NCBI GenBank assembly: GCA_045648985.1
Contig: JAZROZ010000032.1
Coordinates: forward strand, 23,961 to 87,960
Direction: 5' to 3'
DNA: 64,000 nucleotides
From: SIG437 sp045648985
GTDB lineage: Bacteria > Bacillota > Clostridia > UBA1381 > UBA9506
Shown: positions 32,264-41,071 of the stretch, in pieces
Layout: each line of letters opens with the position of its first letter
How positions within the stretch are numbered: the stretch's first letter is position 1
The notes under the pieces: model-generated
Databases searched by the model: none
What the model saw: only the letters and a program-made list of their open reading frames with translations
Told to the model about the DNA's origin: nothing
Translations under genes and position numbers: made by a program

Positions 32264-33862
32264 TTATCTTTCGTGACGTGCATATTTAGGAAGTAAAAGC
32301 GGTGAAACATCTCCTGTTTCGATACCTGCGTTTTCTAATTCCTTTGCATAGTCGTCAACATGTGAAAGTGTCATAGCACCAAGTGAAACGTCTTTAGCTT
32401 TTTTAGCTGCCGCTTTACCTGCATTTCTACCAAATACTATTATATCTAATAAAGAGTTACCCATAAGTCTGTTTCTGCCGTGTATACCGCCAACAGCCTC
32501 ACCTGCAACTAAAAGGTTTGAAATTGCTTTAGTAAAGCCTTCTCCACCAATTTCAACACCACCGTTCTGATAGTGAAGTGTCGGATATACAAGAATCGGA
32601 ACTTTTCTCATATCAATGCCGTAGTTCATATACATACGGAACATTGCAGGAATTCTCTTTTCGATTGTGCCTTCTCCACCGATTATTTCAATCATTGGAG
32701 TATCAAGCCATACACCGCTGCCAAGTGGCGTATCTACGCCTCTGCCATTTGCACATTCACGGATGATTGCAGAAGCTGAAACGTCTCTTGTCTCTAGAGG
32801 ATGAGCATAAGCCTCACCATCTTTATTTACAAGCATAGCACCAAGTGATCTTACTTTTTCAGTAACTAACGCACCAAAAATCTGTGATGGGAATGCTACA
32901 CCTGTCGGGTGATACTGAATTGTATCCTGATAAAGAAGCGGAGCACCTGCACGGTATGCGAGTACCAATCCGTCAGCTGTTGCACCATAATGATTTGATG
33001 TCGGGAAGTTCTGATAGTGAAGTCTTCCTGCACCGCCAGTTGCAATTATAACAGTTTTAGCTTTAGCAACAGAATAATCTCCTGTTTCCATATTTAATAA
33101 AACTGCACCTGCAACCTGACCTTTATCGTCTTTTATTAATTCTACTGCAGAAGTAAATTCGACAACAGGTATTTTTCTGTTGATTACTTCATCACGCAGG
33201 GTACGCATTATTTCTGCACCTGAATAGTCCTTGCAGGCATGCATTCTTTTTCTTGAAGTACCGCCGCCGTGAGTTGTTACCATTCTTCCGTCAGCATCCT
33301 TATCAAACATTACACCAAGCTCGTTAAGCCATCTTATTGCATCGGGAGCTTCCATAACCAAGCGACGAAGAAGCTCAGGACGAGCTGCAAAGTGACCGCC
33401 ACCGAATGCATCTAAATAGTGCTGAACAGGTGAATCGTTTTCTTTGTCTGCTGCCTGAATACCCCCCTCTGCCATCATTGTGTTGGCATCGCCTATTCTG
33501 AGCTTAGTAACAATCATAACGTTTGCTCCGGCTTCGTGTGCTTCAATAGCTGCAGATGAGCCTGCACCACCGCCGCCGATTACTAAAACATCAACATCAT
33601 AGTCAACCTTGTTAATATCAATATCTACACCTAAAAGTCTGCTGTTTGAATGAAGCAAATCTGAAAGCTCAGCGGGAGCTTTTTGTCCTTTATTTGCACC
33701 GATTTTAATTTCTTTAAAGCCTTCCGGTCTATAATCAGGATGATACTCTTTAAGAAGGGCATCTTTTTCATCAGCCGTCATTCTTCTCGGCTCTGTCTTA
33801 ATACGCTGTTCTCTTGTAGCTTCTACCTTTTTTAGTGATTCAAGCATTTCAGATGTGTACAT
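32264..33862 (-). CDS. frdA: Soluble fumarate reductase flavoprotein subunit
   Basis: 532 residues. FAD-binding VDVLVIGGGGAGSSAAIEAH near 65; ANTMMAEGGIQAA, where the His that binds FAD covalently in membrane FrdA/SdhA is Asn; HGGGTSRKRMHA; active-site IQYHPTGVAFP; the catalytic-Arg region EKVRSLGAMLVNKDG; LHYQNGGVEIGGEGF and GIHGRNRLMGNSLLD. It therefore resembles the non-covalent flavoprotein TfrA of thiol:fumarate reductase. It reduces fumarate to succinate. The partner frdB lies 12 bases upstream; no cytochrome b or membrane anchor gene is present. Confidence 0.88.
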   Translation of the reverse strand: MYTSEMLESLKKVEATREQRIKTEPRRMTADEKDALLKEYHPDYRPEGFKEIKIGANKGQKAPAELSDLLHSNSRLLGVDIDINKVDYDVDVLVIGGGGAGSSAAIEAHEAGANVMIVTKLRIGDANTMMAEGGIQAADKENDSPVQHYLDAFGGGHFAARPELLRRLVMEAPDAIRWLNELGVMFDKDADGRMVTTHGGGTSRKRMHACKDYSGAEIMRTLRDEVINRKIPVVEFTSAVELIKDDKGQVAGAVLLNMETGDYSVAKAKTVIIATGGAGRLHYQNFPTSNHYGATADGLVLAYRAGAPLLYQDTIQYHPTGVAFPSQIFGALVTEKVRSLGAMLVNKDGEAYAHPLETRDVSASAIIRECANGRGVDTPLGSGVWLDTPMIEIIGGEGTIEKRIPAMFRMYMNYGIDMRKVPILVYPTLHYQNGGVEIGGEGFTKAISNLLVAGEAVGGIHGRNRLMGNSLLDIIVFGRNAGKAAAKKAKDVSLGAMTLSHVDDYAKELENAGIETGDVSPLLLPKYARHER

Positions 33863-33874
33863 AGATTTCCCTCC

Positions 33875-34549
33875 TTATTTCTCAATTTCTCTTGTATTAT
33901 AAAGTTCTTGCATTTCTGTAATTGGTTTTTGCATAATCTGCTCAATTAATTCATCAAATTCGCCTTTGTTGATTTCCTCTACTCTGTTTTTAAGGTGTTC
34001 TGCCTGGGGAGCAATATATTTACCTGTGAGGCGACGTGACAAAAGCCCTACCATTGGATGAGAAATTCCTGCAGGACAACGTGTCATACAACATCCGCAA
34101 GCTACACAGTCAAAAGATTCTTCTGCACATTTTTCAAACTCGCCTCTTTGCGCATATGCAATATACTGCATTACATTTAAGTCCTGAGTACAAGCCTTAG
34201 TGCAGGCATTACAGCCGATACACGCATAAATTTCAGGATATAACTCCATCATAATCTGCTGCTTTGGGCGAATATATTTTATTTCATAAGTTCTCTTATC
34301 AGAAGGGAAATAAGGAATACTTGCAACATACATTCCCTCTTGGACCTGAGTCTGACAAGCAAGACAAGTCTTAAGCTCGTTCTGACCTTTTATTCTATAT
34401 ATTGTAGCGCACGCGCCGCAAAAACCATGACGACAACCGCAACCTCTTGATAAAGTATAACCAGCATATTCCATTGCTGTCATAATTGTAAGGTCAGCAG
34501 GCACACTGTAGCGTTTGCCGAAAAAATATACATTAACCATATTTTCCAT
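33875..34549 (-). CDS. frdB: Fumarate reductase iron-sulfur subunit
   Basis: 224 residues. An N-terminal [2Fe-2S] ferredoxin domain (YTLSRGCGCRHGFCGACATI with LKTCLACQ), then two cluster motifs, CIGCNACTKACTQDLNV and CVACGCCMTRCPAGISHP, both of the CxxCxxCxxxC type. It corresponds to the N-terminal half of methanogen TfrB; the HdrB-like half of TfrB is missing here but hdrB and hdrC are separate genes in the same operon. It would carry electrons from the Hdr/Flx proteins to FrdA. Confidence 0.85.
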   Translation of the reverse strand: MENMVNVYFFGKRYSVPADLTIMTAMEYAGYTLSRGCGCRHGFCGACATIYRIKGQNELKTCLACQTQVQEGMYVASIPYFPSDKRTYEIKYIRPKQQIMMELYPEIYACIGCNACTKACTQDLNVMQYIAYAQRGEFEKCAEESFDCVACGCCMTRCPAGISHPMVGLLSRRLTGKYIAPQAEHLKNRVEEINKGEFDELIEQIMQKPITEMQELYNTREIEK

Positions 34550-34571
34550 TATATCGTACCAATCCTTTCTA

Positions 34572-35426
34572 TTAATATTCAGGTGGAAGTTCTTCTATCT
34601 CATCAAAGCGGAATACGGGACCATCTTTGCAAACATACTTTGAGCCGATATTACATCTGCCGCATTTACCAACACCGCATTTCATACGAAGCTCTAAGGT
34701 TGTATAAACCTGTTTGTTTTCAAATCCCATTTCTTTTAGTGCCGCTAAAACGAATTTAATCATAATCGGCGGGCCGCAGACTAAAGCTGTTTTGTCATTT
34801 GAAAAATCAAGTTCCTTTAAATATGCAGGAACAAATCCAACATGACCGTCCCATCCTTCTTGCTCGCGGTCAATTGTGAGATGAACGTTTACACCCGGTG
34901 TATTCATCCATAGCTCTTTTATTTCCTTAAGCTGAACTAAATCATCAGCCGAACGTGAGCCGTAAAGAATATCTACTGTACCGTAGTTATCTCTGTTATC
35001 AATTACATAATTAATAACTGAACGAAGCGGCGCTAAACCTATACCACCCGCTATAAATAGGAGGTTTTTGCCCTTTAATTCAGTTTCCACAGGAAAATTA
35101 TTTCCATATGGTCCTCTTACAGTTATCTGGTCGCCCACTTCTAACGTGTGAAGATAATCTGTGAGTTCACCACATTTTTTTATACTGAATTCCTGATATT
35201 CTTTGTTAGTTGGTGACGATGTAATAGAAAACATCGCTTCGCTTATTCCAGGTACGCAAAGCATTGCACACTGGCCGGGCATATGCTCAAAAAGCTTGCC
35301 TCCACCCGGTGCATTTACTCTGAACGTCTTAACATCGGGAGTTTCCTGACGAATGTCCGTGATAACCCCAACCATTGGAATAAGTGTATCTAAATTATAA
35401 TTTTCATGGCAGTTACAATCGCACAT
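34572..35426 (-). CDS. flxA: FlxA/AsrB-like FAD and NAD(P)-binding subunit
   Basis: 284 residues. A ferredoxin-reductase fold: FAD region EAMFSITSSP and HTLEVGDQITVRGPYGN, NAD region LFIAGGIGLAPLRSVI and TALVCGPPIMIKFVLAAL, and a C-terminal [2Fe-2S] motif MKCGVGKCGRCNIGSKYVC. It is related to sulfite reductase AsrB and to FlxA of the FlxABCD-HdrABC complex, where it takes electrons from NADH. No siroheme sulfite reductase gene (asrC) is nearby, which favours the Flx reading. Confidence 0.82.
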   Translation of the reverse strand: MCDCNCHENYNLDTLIPMVGVITDIRQETPDVKTFRVNAPGGGKLFEHMPGQCAMLCVPGISEAMFSITSSPTNKEYQEFSIKKCGELTDYLHTLEVGDQITVRGPYGNNFPVETELKGKNLLFIAGGIGLAPLRSVINYVIDNRDNYGTVDILYGSRSADDLVQLKEIKELWMNTPGVNVHLTIDREQEGWDGHVGFVPAYLKELDFSNDKTALVCGPPIMIKFVLAALKEMGFENKQVYTTLELRMKCGVGKCGRCNIGSKYVCKDGPVFRFDEIEELPPEY

Positions 35427-36460
35427 TATTTTTCCCCTCCTTGTTTGTTAAATGCCTTAATGACTTTTACAATATTCAGTGCGGAGGGACACTTTTCAAC
35501 ACATCTGCCACAACCTACACATGAATACATACCATCATTATTTTCAGGGAAATATACTAATTTGTGCATAAATCTCTGGCGGAATCTCTGCATCTGGCTT
35601 GTTCTGTTATTGCCATGTGCCATCATTGTAAAGTCAGAGTACATACAAGAATCCCAGCAGCGATATCTCTTGATGCCGTTACTTGTTTTATAATCTTTAA
35701 TGTCATAGCACTGACAAGTCGGACATACAAAAGTGCAAGTTCCGCATGCTAAGCATGGTTTATAAAGCTGTTCCCAAAGCTCTGAATTAAACTTTTCGTC
35801 TAATGCATTACCACCAAATCCTTCTAATGAAAGATTTGAATATGGAAGCTTATCTATTATTTTTCTTATATTTTCTTTTTCTGTCTCTAGTTGGTTTTCG
35901 TCAGCACCATCTTCTAAAACTGACTTAACGCTTTGAGTAAGTTCTTCGCCTTTTTCGGTAAGTGATTCCCATACATAGCTCTCGCCAACTTTTGTTAATC
36001 TTACGTCAGCTACCGGCTCTCCTGCATCAATTCCGAAAACCTTACAGAAACAACTTTCCTCAGGTTCGCTGCAAGCTAAAGCCACTATAGTTCCGTGATC
36101 TCTTCTTGCTTTATAGAAAGTATCTACAGGCTCTGCTAGGAAAACCTTATCTAAAACCTCAATACCTTTTACGTCACAGGCTTTCATACCGAAAGCAACA
36201 AACTTCTGACTTTGGAGTTCTTCAGGTTTAATCTCTATATTTTTTCCATTTGTTTTGCAGGTATAAAGTGTTTCCGACTGTGGGAAGAATATATCTTTTG
36301 CTGACTTAACAGTTTTAAGTGTATCAAGGTCAATATTTTCATCTTCAGCCCATACGGCAAAGTTTGTCTGCCCTGCTTTATTAACAGGAAGATATAGCTC
36401 CTGAGTTTTTGTAATCTCACGGAATAATGCCGTAAGATTTTCTTTTGCTATCTTAAACAT
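35426..36460 (-). CDS. flxB: FlxB/AsrA-like [4Fe-4S] dicluster subunit
   Basis: 344 residues. N-terminal AsrA-like domain without cofactor motifs (EITKTQELYLPVNKAG, FGMKACDVKGIEVLDKVFL, CSEPEESCFC), then CLACGTCTFVCPTCQCYDIK, RCWDSCMYSDFTMMAHG and C-terminal CVGCGRCVEKCPSALNIVKV. It would move electrons from FlxA towards the rest of the complex. The stop shares one base with the flxA start (TAATG). Confidence 0.8.
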   Translation of the reverse strand: MFKIAKENLTALFREITKTQELYLPVNKAGQTNFAVWAEDENIDLDTLKTVKSAKDIFFPQSETLYTCKTNGKNIEIKPEELQSQKFVAFGMKACDVKGIEVLDKVFLAEPVDTFYKARRDHGTIVALACSEPEESCFCKVFGIDAGEPVADVRLTKVGESYVWESLTEKGEELTQSVKSVLEDGADENQLETEKENIRKIIDKLPYSNLSLEGFGGNALDEKFNSELWEQLYKPCLACGTCTFVCPTCQCYDIKDYKTSNGIKRYRCWDSCMYSDFTMMAHGNNRTSQMQRFRQRFMHKLVYFPENNDGMYSCVGCGRCVEKCPSALNIVKVIKAFNKQGGEK

Positions 36461-36463
36461 ACA

Positions 36464-37438
36464 TTATCCCCTTTCTTTTACAATGCTCGGCTCTGCATCA
36501 TCAAAAGTGAAATCAGTGAGCGGACATTTTTCTTCAATGTCCTTTCCTGCCTGATAGTTACCATAGAGCTCGTTTATATTTTTTATAAACTTTCTGTTAA
36601 ACAGATGAAGCGGTATTCCTTGTGGGCATACTCTTGAGCATTCGCCGCAGTCTGTACATCTTCCGGCAACGTGGAATGCACGAATGATGTGGAACATTTT
36701 TTCTTCAAAAGAATCAGAATTTGCTTTTCTTGCTTCATCAAATTTGTTGCTGTCAAACACGCATTTACGGCAAGAACAAGCAGGACAAACATTTCTGCAA
36801 GCATTACATCTTATACATTTTGAGAGTTCTTCTTTGAAATACTCAAACTTTTGCTCGGGGCTCATCGCCTCAATCTTTGAAACTTCATCAAAACGGTCTT
36901 TAATGCACGTATCTTCTGATTCACCGATTACTTCATCATAAATCATATGGTCTTTGCCTTTACAAACATAGCATCTTTCAAGCATTGCATCTTTATATGC
37001 AATTTCCTTGTCTCCATATATTGTTTCAATCTTTAAGGTTTCGGCTTTATCGCTAAAACCTGCACCTTCGATTTTTAAAATACCTTTAATTCCGGCTTTT
37101 TTTATCTTTTCGATATCAAGTTTTCCTTTACAGCCTACACCAATGATATAGGCTTTGTCACGGTTTACTCTGTATTCTTTCATAAGCTGATTGAAGCTAT
37201 ATGTGTCGCAAGGCTTTAAAAACACTAATGTTTTCCCGTCAAGCTTACTTGCTTGTATCATATATTTACTTAAGTTAGCACCACAAAATCCGTCATATAC
37301 GAAATCCTTAAGGCTTTCTTCATTTTCAAAAAATGCCGGCTCAGGATTATAATTCATATCGCCGTTTTTCCAGCCTAATACTCTTTCTACTGTTCCGTCA
37401 GCTAAAAGTTCTTTAGCGCGATTTACTAGTTCTTGCAT
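36464..37438 (-). CDS. flxC: FlxC-like iron-sulfur subunit (FrhB-related)
   Basis: 324 residues. N-terminal part has F420-hydrogenase-beta (FrhB/FdhB)-like sequence (LVFLKPCDTYSFNQLMKEYR, AYIIGVGCKGKLDIEKIKKA), a CYVCKGK site, then CIRCNACRNVCPACSCRKC and CTDCGECSRVCPQGIPLHLF. In the FlxABCD series this position is occupied by an Fe-S protein of similar size. Exact correspondence to FlxC is inferred from order and domains. Its start overlaps the end of the MvhD-like gene by 13 bases. Confidence 0.75.
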   Translation of the reverse strand: MQELVNRAKELLADGTVERVLGWKNGDMNYNPEPAFFENEESLKDFVYDGFCGANLSKYMIQASKLDGKTLVFLKPCDTYSFNQLMKEYRVNRDKAYIIGVGCKGKLDIEKIKKAGIKGILKIEGAGFSDKAETLKIETIYGDKEIAYKDAMLERCYVCKGKDHMIYDEVIGESEDTCIKDRFDEVSKIEAMSPEQKFEYFKEELSKCIRCNACRNVCPACSCRKCVFDSNKFDEARKANSDSFEEKMFHIIRAFHVAGRCTDCGECSRVCPQGIPLHLFNRKFIKNINELYGNYQAGKDIEEKCPLTDFTFDDAEPSIVKERG

Positions 37439-37869
37439 CTTAAATCCCCCAATCTGACGTTTTTACCAAGCGCTTTAACATGCTCTACAAACTCATTCAT
37501 TGTCTGTGAGAATTTAACGCCCTCAGCCGCTGATACCCATTCTACACGTACTCGGTCTTTTTCTATACCAAGATAATCTAGCATAGAGAAAAGAAGTGTC
37601 ATACGTCTTCTTGCATAGTAGTTACCAGTTGAATAGTGGCAATCACCGGGATGACAACCGCATATGATAACACCATCTGCGCCCTTTTCAAATGCTCTTA
37701 AAATGAACATCGGGTTAACACGGCAAGAACAAGGCACTCTTATTATTTTAACATCAGCAGGATAGCCTAAACGACTACTGCCTGCTAAATCTGCACCTGC
37801 ATAACTGCACCAGTTACAACAAAAAGCTACTATTTTCGGTCTGAATTCACCGTTTGCTTCTATAGACAT
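37426..37869 (-). CDS. flxD: MvhD/FlxD-like [2Fe-2S] subunit
   Basis: 147 residues. All the MvhD-type Cys residues are visible: FCCNWCSYAGADLAG, IRVPCSCRVNP, and VIICGCHPGDCHYSTGNYYA. MvhD-like proteins bridge an electron-input module with HdrA. Its start overlaps the end of hdrA by ten bases, and HdrA-FlxD contacts are expected. Confidence 0.88.
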   Translation of the reverse strand: MSIEANGEFRPKIVAFCCNWCSYAGADLAGSSRLGYPADVKIIRVPCSCRVNPMFILRAFEKGADGVIICGCHPGDCHYSTGNYYARRRMTLLFSMLDYLGIEKDRVRVEWVSAAEGVKFSQTMNEFVEHVKALGKNVRLGDLRCKN

Positions 37870-39848
37870 ATTGCATCCACCTCCGAAATCAACTGTCTGT
37901 TAGAGAATCCTAAAAGGTCCATAGCGCCTGACGGACATGTAACCGTACAAGCTCCGCAGCCCTGACAAAGCGCGCTGTTTACAGATGCCACTCTGCGAAT
38001 TTCGCGGATTCCATGATCATTAATTTCCTTGTCTTCATAGCTGATAGCACCATAAGGACATACATTCTGGCATGCTGAACAGCCGTTACAGAGCAATATA
38101 TCGGATTGTGCTGTACACGGGTTTGTTAAAAGCTTATCCTTAGCTAACAGTCCGATTGCCTTAACTGCAGCAGCACCAGCTTGTGCTACAGTTTCAGGGA
38201 TATCTTTAGGTCCCTGACAAACACCAGATAAGAATATTCCCGCTGTAGGTGATTCTACAGGACGGAGCTTAGCATGAGCTTCTGTTAAGAAATTATTTGT
38301 ATCTATTGAAGCTGTGAGCATTGTTGCAATCTTTCTGACATCAGGGTTAGGCTCGATTGCAGTAGCAAGCACCACCATATCAGCTTCTTTTAAAATCTGT
38401 TTGTTATCTAAAAGGTCTGAACCTTGAACTAACAATTTTCCGTCAGGCTGCGGTATAACCTTTCCTACCTGACCTTTAATATAATTGACACCGTACTGTT
38501 CAACGGCACGTCTGTAAAACTCATCAAAGTTTTTACCTGGTGTACGTACGTCAATATAGAATACTGTTACATTAACGTCCGGATATTTATCACGGATGAG
38601 CATTGCGTGTTTAGCTGTGTACATACAGCATATTTTTGAGCAATATGGCTTTCCTCTGTCGTCAGAGCAACGGCTTCCCACGCACTGAATAAATACGATT
38701 TCTTTTGGAGCTTTTCCGTCAGAGAGTCTTTCTAAGTGGCCTTTTGTCGGACCTGCAGCATTCATAACACGTTCAAGCTCTAAGCTTGTGATAACGTCTT
38801 TTGACTGACTATATGCATATTCATCATATTTATCAAGATTTATTGTGTCAAAGCCCGTTGCAACAACGATTGCGCCGTATTTTTCTGTTACGATTTCATC
38901 TTTTTGACAATAATCAATTGCGCCTGCCTGACAGATTTTTGAACATAGTCCGCACTTGTCAGATTTCAGCTTAATGCACGCCTCAGGGTCAATTACAGGT
39001 ACGTTTGGAATAGCCTGAGCAAATGGCGTGTAAATAGCAGGTCTTGTATTTAAGCCTCTGTTAAACTCAGAAAGGCTTTTCTTAGATGGACATTTCTCCA
39101 TACAAGCACCACAGCCTGTACATTTATTCATATCTACATATCTTGCTTTTTTGCGGATATCAACAGTGAAATCACCGACGAAGCCTGAAACCTTCTCAAC
39201 TTCTGAATATGTGTAGATATTAATTTTTTCATGAGCTGAAGCTTCGACCATTTTAGGCGTTAAGATACAAGCAGAACAGTCAAGTGTCGGGAAAGTTTTA
39301 TCAAGCTGTGACATTCTTCCACCGATTGATGGTGTCTTTTCTACTATATCAACTTCATAGCCTGCATCTGCAATATCAAGTGCAGTCTGAATACCTGCAA
39401 TACCACCGCCAATAATGAGTGCTCTTTTTGTTACTAAGCTTTCACCCGGTTTAAGCGGAGTATTTAAGTTTACTTTAGCTACTGCAGCACGGGCTAAGAT
39501 TATAGCCTTCTCGGTTGCTTCTTCCATATCTTTGTGAATCCATGAACAATGCTCACGGATATTAGCTATTTCAACCATATAGGGATTTAAGCCCGCTTTT
39601 TCTGCTGCTTTTCTGAATGTTGTTTCGTGCATACGAGGTGAACAGGAACAAACAACAATGCCTGTTAAGTTTTTATCCTTTACAGCACTTATAATCTTTT
39701 CCTGACCTGCCTCTGAGCACATATACTGATAGTCCTCGCTATGAACTACACCCGGTTCATTTGCGATTATCTCTGTTACCTTTTTTACATCTACCGTAGC
39801 GGCAATATTGCTTCCGCAATGGCAGACAAATACACCAATTCTCTGCAT
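37860..39848 (-). CDS. hdrA: HdrA-like FAD electron-bifurcating subunit
   Basis: 662 residues. N-terminal RIGVFVCHCGSNIAATVDV, then VVCSCSPRMHETTFRKA, FAD/thioredoxin-reductase-like ALIIGGGIAGIQTALDIADA, the LDCSACILTPKM site, ferredoxin motifs CTGCGACMEKCPSK and CGLCSKICQAGAID, CVGSRCSDDRGKPYCSKICC, and C-terminal CNGCSACQNVCPYGAIS and CQGCGACTVTCPSGAMD. HdrA holds the FAD that splits electron pairs in heterodisulfide reductase complexes. Here the low-potential branch would be ferredoxin and the high-potential branch HdrBC. Confidence 0.92.
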   Translation of the reverse strand: MQRIGVFVCHCGSNIAATVDVKKVTEIIANEPGVVHSEDYQYMCSEAGQEKIISAVKDKNLTGIVVCSCSPRMHETTFRKAAEKAGLNPYMVEIANIREHCSWIHKDMEEATEKAIILARAAVAKVNLNTPLKPGESLVTKRALIIGGGIAGIQTALDIADAGYEVDIVEKTPSIGGRMSQLDKTFPTLDCSACILTPKMVEASAHEKINIYTYSEVEKVSGFVGDFTVDIRKKARYVDMNKCTGCGACMEKCPSKKSLSEFNRGLNTRPAIYTPFAQAIPNVPVIDPEACIKLKSDKCGLCSKICQAGAIDYCQKDEIVTEKYGAIVVATGFDTINLDKYDEYAYSQSKDVITSLELERVMNAAGPTKGHLERLSDGKAPKEIVFIQCVGSRCSDDRGKPYCSKICCMYTAKHAMLIRDKYPDVNVTVFYIDVRTPGKNFDEFYRRAVEQYGVNYIKGQVGKVIPQPDGKLLVQGSDLLDNKQILKEADMVVLATAIEPNPDVRKIATMLTASIDTNNFLTEAHAKLRPVESPTAGIFLSGVCQGPKDIPETVAQAGAAAVKAIGLLAKDKLLTNPCTAQSDILLCNGCSACQNVCPYGAISYEDKEINDHGIREIRRVASVNSALCQGCGACTVTCPSGAMDLLGFSNRQLISEVDAICL

Positions 39849-39853
39849 ACCGC

Positions 39854-40243
39854 TTACCTCCTGTATCTTCTGAATGCACTAACTAACAACTGCTGGGGAA
39901 TTTCATCATCTAAAAGCTGGGGAATTTCATCAGCAAGCAAATAATTCTGTCCTTTTGCACGTACAACAAGCTGTCTTGCCGCATCTATGAGCTTACCCGG
40001 CTGAACATTACGCGGACATCTTTCAATACAAGCAAAGCAAGAAAGACATTTCCATAAGGACTTTGAATTTACAAGTTCTTCAATATCTTCATTTATTACA
40101 TATGATACAAACTGATGTGGCTTGATGTCCATTTCATTAAATGCAGGGCAGGTTGCACTACATTTACCGCATTTCATACATTTTAAGGGGTCAGCTCCGC
40201 TGATTTCTCTTATTCTTTCGGCACTGTTTTTTACACTACTCAT
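39854..40243 (-). CDS. hdrC: HdrC-like [4Fe-4S] subunit
   Basis: 129 residues, short for HdrC. Two cluster motifs: CMKCGKCSATCPAFNEMD and CLSCFACIERCPRNVQPG. Near the C-terminus a peptide of the form DEIPQxL occurs twice in tandem (from a 17-base direct repeat), shortly before the end of the protein. HdrC passes electrons between HdrA and HdrB. It overlaps hdrB by eight bases. Confidence 0.88.
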   Translation of the reverse strand: MSSVKNSAERIREISGADPLKCMKCGKCSATCPAFNEMDIKPHQFVSYVINEDIEELVNSKSLWKCLSCFACIERCPRNVQPGKLIDAARQLVVRAKGQNYLLADEIPQLLDDEIPQQLLVSAFRRYRR

Positions 40244-41036
40244 TTAAAGCTGCCTCCTTTACTCCCAAAGCTTCAGCCAAAAGCTCTGTAAAATACACTA
40301 CAGGGATTTTGTTAGCTTTGCTATTGTTTAAATTATAAAGGCAAAGTGGACAAGCTGTGCAAAGAGCATCTGCGTCAAAGCCTTTAGCGCTTTTCATAAT
40401 TTTATCACACATACTTTCCGTCATTTCTTTTTCTTTTAATGAGATATATCCTCCGCAGCATTCATTTCTATAAGGATAGATTACAGGTTCTGCACCAATT
40501 GCACGGATAAAATCTTCAATAATTGTTGGATTTTCAGGGTTGTCAAAACCCATAATTTTACCTGGGCGAAGAAGCAGACATCCGTAATATGCGCCTATCT
40601 TCCTTCCCGTGAGTGGATTTGTAACCTTTTCTTTTATTGTGTCAAAGCCAACTCGGTCACGTAAAATCTCCAAAAAGTGCAAAACGTTTGTTTCACCTGC
40701 ATACGGAGTTTCCAAAGCCATATAATTATTGGCTCTCGTTCTTATATCTTCGACATTTTTCATATCGTCATTAACTCTTTTTAAAACGTGATGACAAGCA
40801 GAACACAAAGTAACAAGCTCCTGATTTTTTTCTTTTGCATCGGCTAATGCGCGTACTGAAGATAGCTTAGATGCAATTTCATCTGAGCCAAGCGGATATA
40901 CGCCGCCGCAGCATTGCCAATCAGAAATTTCTTCGAGCTCAAAACCTAAGGCTTTAGCAGAAAGTTTAGCATAGGCATCTAAATCTTTTGCCTTTGTTCT
41001 GAGTGTACACCCCGGATAGTAACTGTACTTCATCAT
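40236..41036 (-). CDS. hdrB: HdrB-like subunit with two CCG domains
   Basis: 266 residues. Two cysteine-rich CCG domains: YYPGCTL, WQCCGGVYPLGS and LCSACHHVLKR; then GCLLLRPGK, ECCGGYISLKE and CTACPLCLYNLN. In methanogens these bind the noncubane [4Fe-4S] clusters that cleave CoM-S-S-CoB. A clostridium does not make that substrate, so the acceptor here must be something else, with fumarate reductase the natural candidate by context. Confidence 0.88.
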   Translation of the reverse strand: MMKYSYYPGCTLRTKAKDLDAYAKLSAKALGFELEEISDWQCCGGVYPLGSDEIASKLSSVRALADAKEKNQELVTLCSACHHVLKRVNDDMKNVEDIRTRANNYMALETPYAGETNVLHFLEILRDRVGFDTIKEKVTNPLTGRKIGAYYGCLLLRPGKIMGFDNPENPTIIEDFIRAIGAEPVIYPYRNECCGGYISLKEKEMTESMCDKIMKSAKGFDADALCTACPLCLYNLNNSKANKIPVVYFTELLAEALGVKEAALNE

Positions 41037-41071
41037 TATCCTTTCCTTTCTTGATGATATAGAAGTTTCTA

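Noticed and set aside
34572..36460. Anaerobic sulfite reductase AsrAB
   Set aside because: The two proteins resemble AsrB and AsrA, but there is no asrC siroheme subunit, and the HdrA, MvhD-like and FrhB-like neighbours match the Flx-Hdr arrangement.
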